Below the pieces are notes generated by a model. The model was not told the DNA's origin. It did no database searches and saw nothing but the letters and a program-made list of their open reading frames with translations. Shown here piece by piece: positions 14,176 to 17,663 of a DNA stretch of 17,663 bases (positions are counted from its first letter, which is position 1; every line of letters begins with the position of its first letter). This stretch comes from Candidatus Woesearchaeota archaeon (GTDB lineage Archaea > Nanobdellota > Nanobdellia > Woesearchaeales > PXDW01): positions 1-17,663 of the forward strand of contig PXDW01000050.1 of assembly GCA_003564925.1 (NCBI GenBank), read 5' to 3'. The translations under genes were made by a program, and so were the position numbers.

Positions 14176-15240
14176 ATGAGAGAAATAAAAATTAATATTG
14201 ATGGGAGAGAAGTTGGGGATGGGTACCCTTGTTATTGCATAGCAGAAATAGGCTCTAACTTTGATGGAAGTTTAGATAGAGCAAAAAAATTGATAGATTT
14301 AGCAAAAGATTCTGGGGCTGACGCTGTTAAGTTTCAAAGCTTTAAAGCGGATAAGATTGTTTCAGAAAAAGGCTTTGATGGGTTACAAACAGGTTTTCAA
14401 AAAAACTGGGATAAACCTGTTGTTGATGTTTATAAGGATGCTGAATTTCCAAGGGAATGGACAAAAGAGCTTATGGAATATTCCAAAAGCAAGGAAATTA
14501 CCTTTTTTTCAAGCCCTTATGATAAAGAAGCAGTTGATATTTTAGACGAATTAGGGGTCGCTGCTTTCAAGATCGGTTCAGGGGATATAACATGGCTAGA
14601 GATGATTAAATACATCGCAAGTAAAAAAAAGCCAGTTATCTTAGGAACAGGGGCAAGCACAATGGAAGAGATAAAAAAAGCGATTAATACTATAAAATCA
14701 GCCGGAAATAATGAAATTGTCCTGCTTCAGTGTGTAACCAATTATCCTTCAAGCTTTGAAAATGCAAATATAAAAGCAATGCCTTTGTTAAGGGAGAAAT
14801 TCGACTGCTTAGTCGGCTACTCAGACCATACTTTAGGGTATATAGTTCCAATGGGGGCTGTGGCATTAGGGGCCTGTGTTATAGAGAAACATTTCACTGA
14901 TGATAGGAAAAGGAAAGGTCCTGATCATCCGCATGCAATGGAAGGAAAAGACTTTAGTCAGATGGTTGACAATATAAGGATGTTAGAAAAATCATTAGGC
15001 AAGCCAATAAAAGAAGTGTATGCGGAAGAATCTGAAACTGTTATTCTGCAAAGAAGGTGTATTAGGGCAAAGCAGGAAATAAAAAAGGGAGAAAAGATAA
15101 ATGAGAGTATGGTTGAGATGCTAAGGCCCGCTCCAAAAAATTCATTATATCCGGAAGAAAAGGAAAAAATTATTGGGATGAAAGCAAAAAGAGACATAAA
15201 AAAAGGGGAAGAGTTCTACTGGGAGATGGTTGAAGAATGA
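14176..15240 (+). CDS. neuB: NeuB-family nonulosonic acid synthase (sialate/legionaminate/pseudaminate synthase)
   Basis: Condenses phosphoenolpyruvate with a six-carbon N-acyl amino sugar to form a nine-carbon nonulosonic acid. The protein has 354 aa from the ATG at 14176. An N-terminal TIM barrel, about residues 1-270, carries AEIGSN, AVKFQSF, FFSSPYDKEA, FKIGSGD, GTGAST, CVTNYPS, GYSDHTLG and EKHFTDDRKRKGPDH. A C-terminal SAF (antifreeze-like) domain, from about 290, closes on the active site and includes RPAPKNSLYP. An ATG six bases earlier (14170) overlaps the glycosyltransferase stop, but AAAGGA at 14164-14169 is spaced for 14176. Motifs do not decide between Neu5Ac, legionaminate and pseudaminate. 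The PseB-like neighbour favours a 6-deoxy diamino type. Confidence 0.93.
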   Translation: MREIKINIDGREVGDGYPCYCIAEIGSNFDGSLDRAKKLIDLAKDSGADAVKFQSFKADKIVSEKGFDGLQTGFQKNWDKPVVDVYKDAEFPREWTKELMEYSKSKEITFFSSPYDKEAVDILDELGVAAFKIGSGDITWLEMIKYIASKKKPVILGTGASTMEEIKKAINTIKSAGNNEIVLLQCVTNYPSSFENANIKAMPLLREKFDCLVGYSDHTLGYIVPMGAVALGACVIEKHFTDDRKRKGPDHPHAMEGKDFSQMVDNIRMLEKSLGKPIKEVYAEESETVILQRRCIRAKQEIKKGEKINESMVEMLRPAPKNSLYPEEKEKIIGMKAKRDIKKGEEFYWEMVEE

Positions 15241-15992
15241 ATATTGCTGCGATGATCCAAGCGAGGAGAGGCTCGACAAGATTTAAAGACAAAACCTTCT
15301 CAGATTTACAAGGAAAGCCATTGCTTATGCACATTATAAACAGAGTAAAATATTCACAGTACATAAAGGATGTAATAATTGCAACAACAACCAATAAAGA
15401 GGATGATAAAATAGAAGATTTTGCAAAAGAAAATAATATAAGTATATTCAGGGGCTCAGAAGATAATGTTCTTGACAGGTTTTACCAAGCTGCAAAAAAA
15501 TTTAATGTAGATATTATAGTTAGGGTTACTGCAGACGACCCTTTCAAAGACCCAAAAGTCATTGACAAAGCAATAGGAATATTTATTAAAGAATGCTATG
15601 ATTATGTAAGCAACACAATAAAGCCAACTTATCCTGAAGGAATAGATATTGAAGTTTTTTCATTTAAGGCTTTGGAAAAAGCATGGAATGAGGCAAATAA
15701 GATAAGCGAGAAAGAGCACGTAACCCCTTATATATGGAAAAATCCCAATCTGTTCAAAACACATAATTTTGAATATAAAGAAGACCTTTCTAAGCTAAGA
15801 TGGACAATCGATTATAAAGAAGATTATGAGTTTGCAAAAGAGGTGTATAAAAGGCTATACAAAGAAGGAAAAATATTTTATATGGAAGAAATTTTAGAAT
15901 TATTGAAAAGAGAGCCAGAATTAAGCAAAATCAACAAAGATATAGAAAGAAATGAAGGTTATCTAAAATCATTGGAAGAGGATAAAAAATAA
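15237..15992 (+). CDS. spsF: SpsF-type cytidylyltransferase-like protein
   Basis: A 251-aa GT-A/nucleotidyltransferase-fold protein of the SpsF (COG1861) type. The nucleotide-binding opening AAMIQARRGSTRFKDK differs from the CARGGSKRVKNKN form of the second transferase downstream. IIATTTNKEDD, FRGSEDNVLDRFYQAA, VRVTADDPFKDP and EKEHVTPYIW are hallmark blocks of the family. The usual TADCP is TADDP here. In bacteria SpsF is often fused or adjacent to a PseG-like hydrolase and linked to nonulosonate synthesis, but no hydrolase partner is present here. The gene overlaps neuB by four bases (ATGA). It could activate a precursor or a second sugar with CTP. The exact substrate is unknown. Confidence 0.85.
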   Translation: MNIAAMIQARRGSTRFKDKTFSDLQGKPLLMHIINRVKYSQYIKDVIIATTTNKEDDKIEDFAKENNISIFRGSEDNVLDRFYQAAKKFNVDIIVRVTADDPFKDPKVIDKAIGIFIKECYDYVSNTIKPTYPEGIDIEVFSFKALEKAWNEANKISEKEHVTPYIWKNPNLFKTHNFEYKEDLSKLRWTIDYKEDYEFAKEVYKRLYKEGKIFYMEEILELLKREPELSKINKDIERNEGYLKSLEEDKK

Positions 15993-15997
15993 AGAAA

Positions 15998-17227
15998 ATG
16001 AAAAGTATTGAAAGAATCGGAAAAAAAGAAGAAGAGTATGTTAAAGAAGTTCTTGACACGCAATTTAGAAGCTCAAAAGGAGCTATGATGATGACAAGAT
16101 TTGAGCAGGCTTTCGCTAAGAAGTATAATTCGAAATTTGCAATTTCACACATAAATGGAACTGCCACACTGCATTCTTGTTTAGCAGCTGCAGGCATTGG
16201 GCCAGGGGATGAAGTTATTGTTCCTCCATTAACAATGTCAAGCACATCATTTGCAGTAATGCAGCAAAACGCTGTTCCGATATTTGCTGATGTTGACCCT
16301 GAAACTTTTGAGATAGACGCTAAATACGTAGAGCCCTTAATAAATGAGAGAACAAAGGCGATAATAACAGTTGCTCTATATGGGCTTTCGCCCGATATGG
16401 ACCCTATAATGCAGCTTGCAAAAAAGCATAATCTTGTTGTAATAGAGGACAATGCTCAGGCTTTTTTAAGCTACTACAAAGGAAGACTGGCAGGGACTAT
16501 AGGGCATATGTCTAGCTTCAGCTTTCAGAGCAGCAAACATGTAACATCCGGAGAAGGAGGTATAATCCTTACAGATGACAAAGAATTGGCTTTAGCAATA
16601 AGAAGGTTCTCCAGCCTTGGCTATGCTGGAGTCGGTGCTGAGAAAGGGAAAATAACAAAAAAAGACATTCAGAACCCAAATTATGAAAGACATGTCCAGA
16701 TGGGATTCAACTATAGGATTCCTGAGCTATGTGCAGCTGTTGCATTGGTCCAAACAGAAAGAATAGAAGAGCTTGTTCAAAGAAGGATAGAAGCTGCAGA
16801 ATTATTTGGTTCTGTTATAAAAGAAAAAAAATGCTCTTGGCTAGTTCCCCAAAAGATACCTGATTATGCTAAGACATCTTATTGGACTTATGTTGTAAAG
16901 CTAGAGCATCAAAATGTAAAATGGGAAGAATTCCAGAATAAATGGCTGGAATTTGGAGGAGACGGGTTTTATGCAGCATGGAAGCTGACTTACCAAGAGC
17001 CTATGTTCAAAACCCTTAGTTTTAATTTTGTCGAGAAGATCTATAATAATAAAGAGATGTATAAAGGAAAGCTTCAGGACTACAACAAAAGCCTTTGCCC
17101 AAATGCTGAGGAATTGCAGAAAAAACTTATTCAGCTTAAGACAAATTACTGGAACTGGGAGGATGCTGAAAGAAACGCACAGGCCTTAAGAAAAACCATT
17201 GATTTCTTTGATAAAAATAATATATGA
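15998..17227 (+). CDS. DegT/DnrJ/EryC1/StrS-family PLP aminotransferase
   Basis: A 409-aa type-I-fold PLP enzyme that aminates a keto sugar, usually with glutamate. The cofactor pocket GTATLHS (54-60), GIGPGDEVIVPPLTM (66-80), the PLP-ring-stacking EDNAQAF (150-156) and the Schiff-base Lys180 in SFSFQSSKHVTSGEGG are all present. An NYRIPELCAA block follows in the middle. It is somewhat longer than typical PseC, with an extended aromatic C-terminal part (about residues 320-400). With the 4,6-dehydratase upstream it fits the 4-amination step (PseC/LegC role), though amination at another carbon is possible. It is the last gene of the operon and starts 5 bases after spsF. Confidence 0.9.
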   Translation: MKSIERIGKKEEEYVKEVLDTQFRSSKGAMMMTRFEQAFAKKYNSKFAISHINGTATLHSCLAAAGIGPGDEVIVPPLTMSSTSFAVMQQNAVPIFADVDPETFEIDAKYVEPLINERTKAIITVALYGLSPDMDPIMQLAKKHNLVVIEDNAQAFLSYYKGRLAGTIGHMSSFSFQSSKHVTSGEGGIILTDDKELALAIRRFSSLGYAGVGAEKGKITKKDIQNPNYERHVQMGFNYRIPELCAAVALVQTERIEELVQRRIEAAELFGSVIKEKKCSWLVPQKIPDYAKTSYWTYVVKLEHQNVKWEEFQNKWLEFGGDGFYAAWKLTYQEPMFKTLSFNFVEKIYNNKEMYKGKLQDYNKSLCPNAEELQKKLIQLKTNYWNWEDAERNAQALRKTIDFFDKNNI

Positions 17228-17258
17228 TGAGAATAATAACTACTTAATTTTGAGTAAA

Positions 17259-17268
17259 TTTTATAAAA
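17259..17268 (+). promoter_or_regulatory. TATA box for the CMP-nonulosonate cytidylyltransferase
   Basis: The palindrome TTTTATAAAA in the 77-base gap after the aminotransferase would place a start near 17290. That leaves a short leader holding a GGGGTG ribosome site at 17294-17299, five bases before the ATG. This gene therefore appears to start a new, leadered transcription unit. Confidence 0.45.
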
Positions 17269-17304
17269 GAAATGCTATTTTATTAATTAAGTTGGGGTGT
17301 GAAC

Positions 17305-17663
17305 ATGAATTTGAACATATTAGTTACGATATGTGCCAGAGGTGGGTCGAAAAGGGTAAAGAACAAGAATATTAGAGAAGTAGCTGGAAAACCTCTTATA
17401 GTTTATTCTATAGAGCAGGCTAAAAAATGGGGGAAAGCAAGGCATATTGTATGCTCTACTGATTCTAAAGAAATAGCAGATATAGCAATAAAAAATGGTA
17501 TTGAAGTTATAATGAGACCTGATGAACTAGCATCTGACAAAGCAGGAAAGGTTGGTGCAATAAGGCATGCATTTAAGGAGTCTGAAAAAATCCATAATGA
17601 AAAGTATGATGTTATAGTTGATATTGATGCAACAAGCCCTATAAGAACAGAAAAAGATTTAGA
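17305..17663 (+). CDS. neuA: CMP-N-acylneuraminate (nonulosonate) cytidylyltransferase, 3'-truncated by window edge
   Basis: Only the first 119 residues are inside the window. The N-terminal CTP-binding motif CARGGSKRVKNKN (residues 10-22) and the following AGKPLIVYSIEQA are the signature of NeuA/LegF/PseF enzymes, which activate nonulosonic acids with CTP. The STDSKEIADIA and RPDELASDKAG blocks and IDATSP, in the place of the usual LQPTSP, agree. The ATG at 17305 is favoured by the GGGGTG ribosome site. A GTG at 17299 is in frame but overlaps that site. It follows the nonulosonate operon but has its own promoter. The stop codon lies beyond the window. Confidence 0.9.
   Translation, partial: MNLNILVTICARGGSKRVKNKNIREVAGKPLIVYSIEQAKKWGKARHIVCSTDSKEIADIAIKNGIEVIMRPDELASDKAGKVGAIRHAFKESEKIHNEKYDVIVDIDATSPIRTEKDL

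Noticed and set aside
1..17663. Defence systems, insertion sequences, tRNA or rRNA genes
   Set aside because: No transposase, integrase, nuclease or toxin motifs, terminal inverted repeats or RNA-gene structure were recognised, and intergenic gaps are almost all under 100 bases.

Overview
The window looks like an AT-rich archaeal chromosome segment. Four things support this: split RNA polymerase largest-subunit genes (A' and A'' as separate ORFs), the archaeal gene order A'-A''-L30e-NusA-S12-S7, a short archaeal-type NusA with only KH domains, and TATA boxes placed 26-28 bases upstream of start codons. Small, compact, lysine- and isoleucine-rich proteins would suit a DPANN-type lineage (Woesearchaeota/Pacearchaeota-like). 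That placement is inference, and no rRNA is present to test it.

Layout. (1) Positions 1-5291, + strand: a transcription/translation operon with 3'-complete rpo1N, then rpo1C, rpl30e, nusA, rps12 and rps7, with gaps of 1-2 bases or a 4-base overlap. (2) Positions 5284-6500, - strand: a two-gene operon of a Dph6-type diphthine-ammonia ligase followed, with ATGA overlap, by a stand-alone class I glutamine amidotransferase. (3) Positions 6537-8636: a divergent pair, a small SAM methyltransferase (-) and a Wzx-type polysaccharide flippase (+). (4) Positions 8660-10048, - strand: a B12-binding-type radical SAM protein. (5) Positions 10195-17227, + strand: a tight operon of an Lrp/AsnC regulator, a PseB-like UDP-GlcNAc 4,6-dehydratase, an aldo/keto reductase, an RmlD-like reductase, a family 2 glycosyltransferase, a NeuB-type nonulosonate synthase, an SpsF-type cytidylyltransferase and a DegT-family aminotransferase. 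(6) From 17305 to the window end: the start of a CMP-nonulosonate cytidylyltransferase with its own promoter.

Together the right-hand 11 kb reads as a surface-glycan locus making and exporting a CMP-activated nonulosonic acid (a sialic, legionaminic or pseudaminic acid relative). The enzyme set is not the textbook one. No acetyltransferase (PseH/LegH) and no UDP-sugar hydrolase/epimerase (PseG/LegG) is seen, while an aldo/keto reductase, an RmlD-like reductase and an extra cytidylyltransferase are. Three copies of a TATCTTAAAA element, two direct and one inverted, surround the promoter of the leading Lrp gene and probably form its operator.

The two most interesting points are the coupled Dph6/glutamine amidotransferase pair, which suggests glutamine-fed diphthamide synthesis, and the variant nonulosonate operon under an embedded Lrp regulator.
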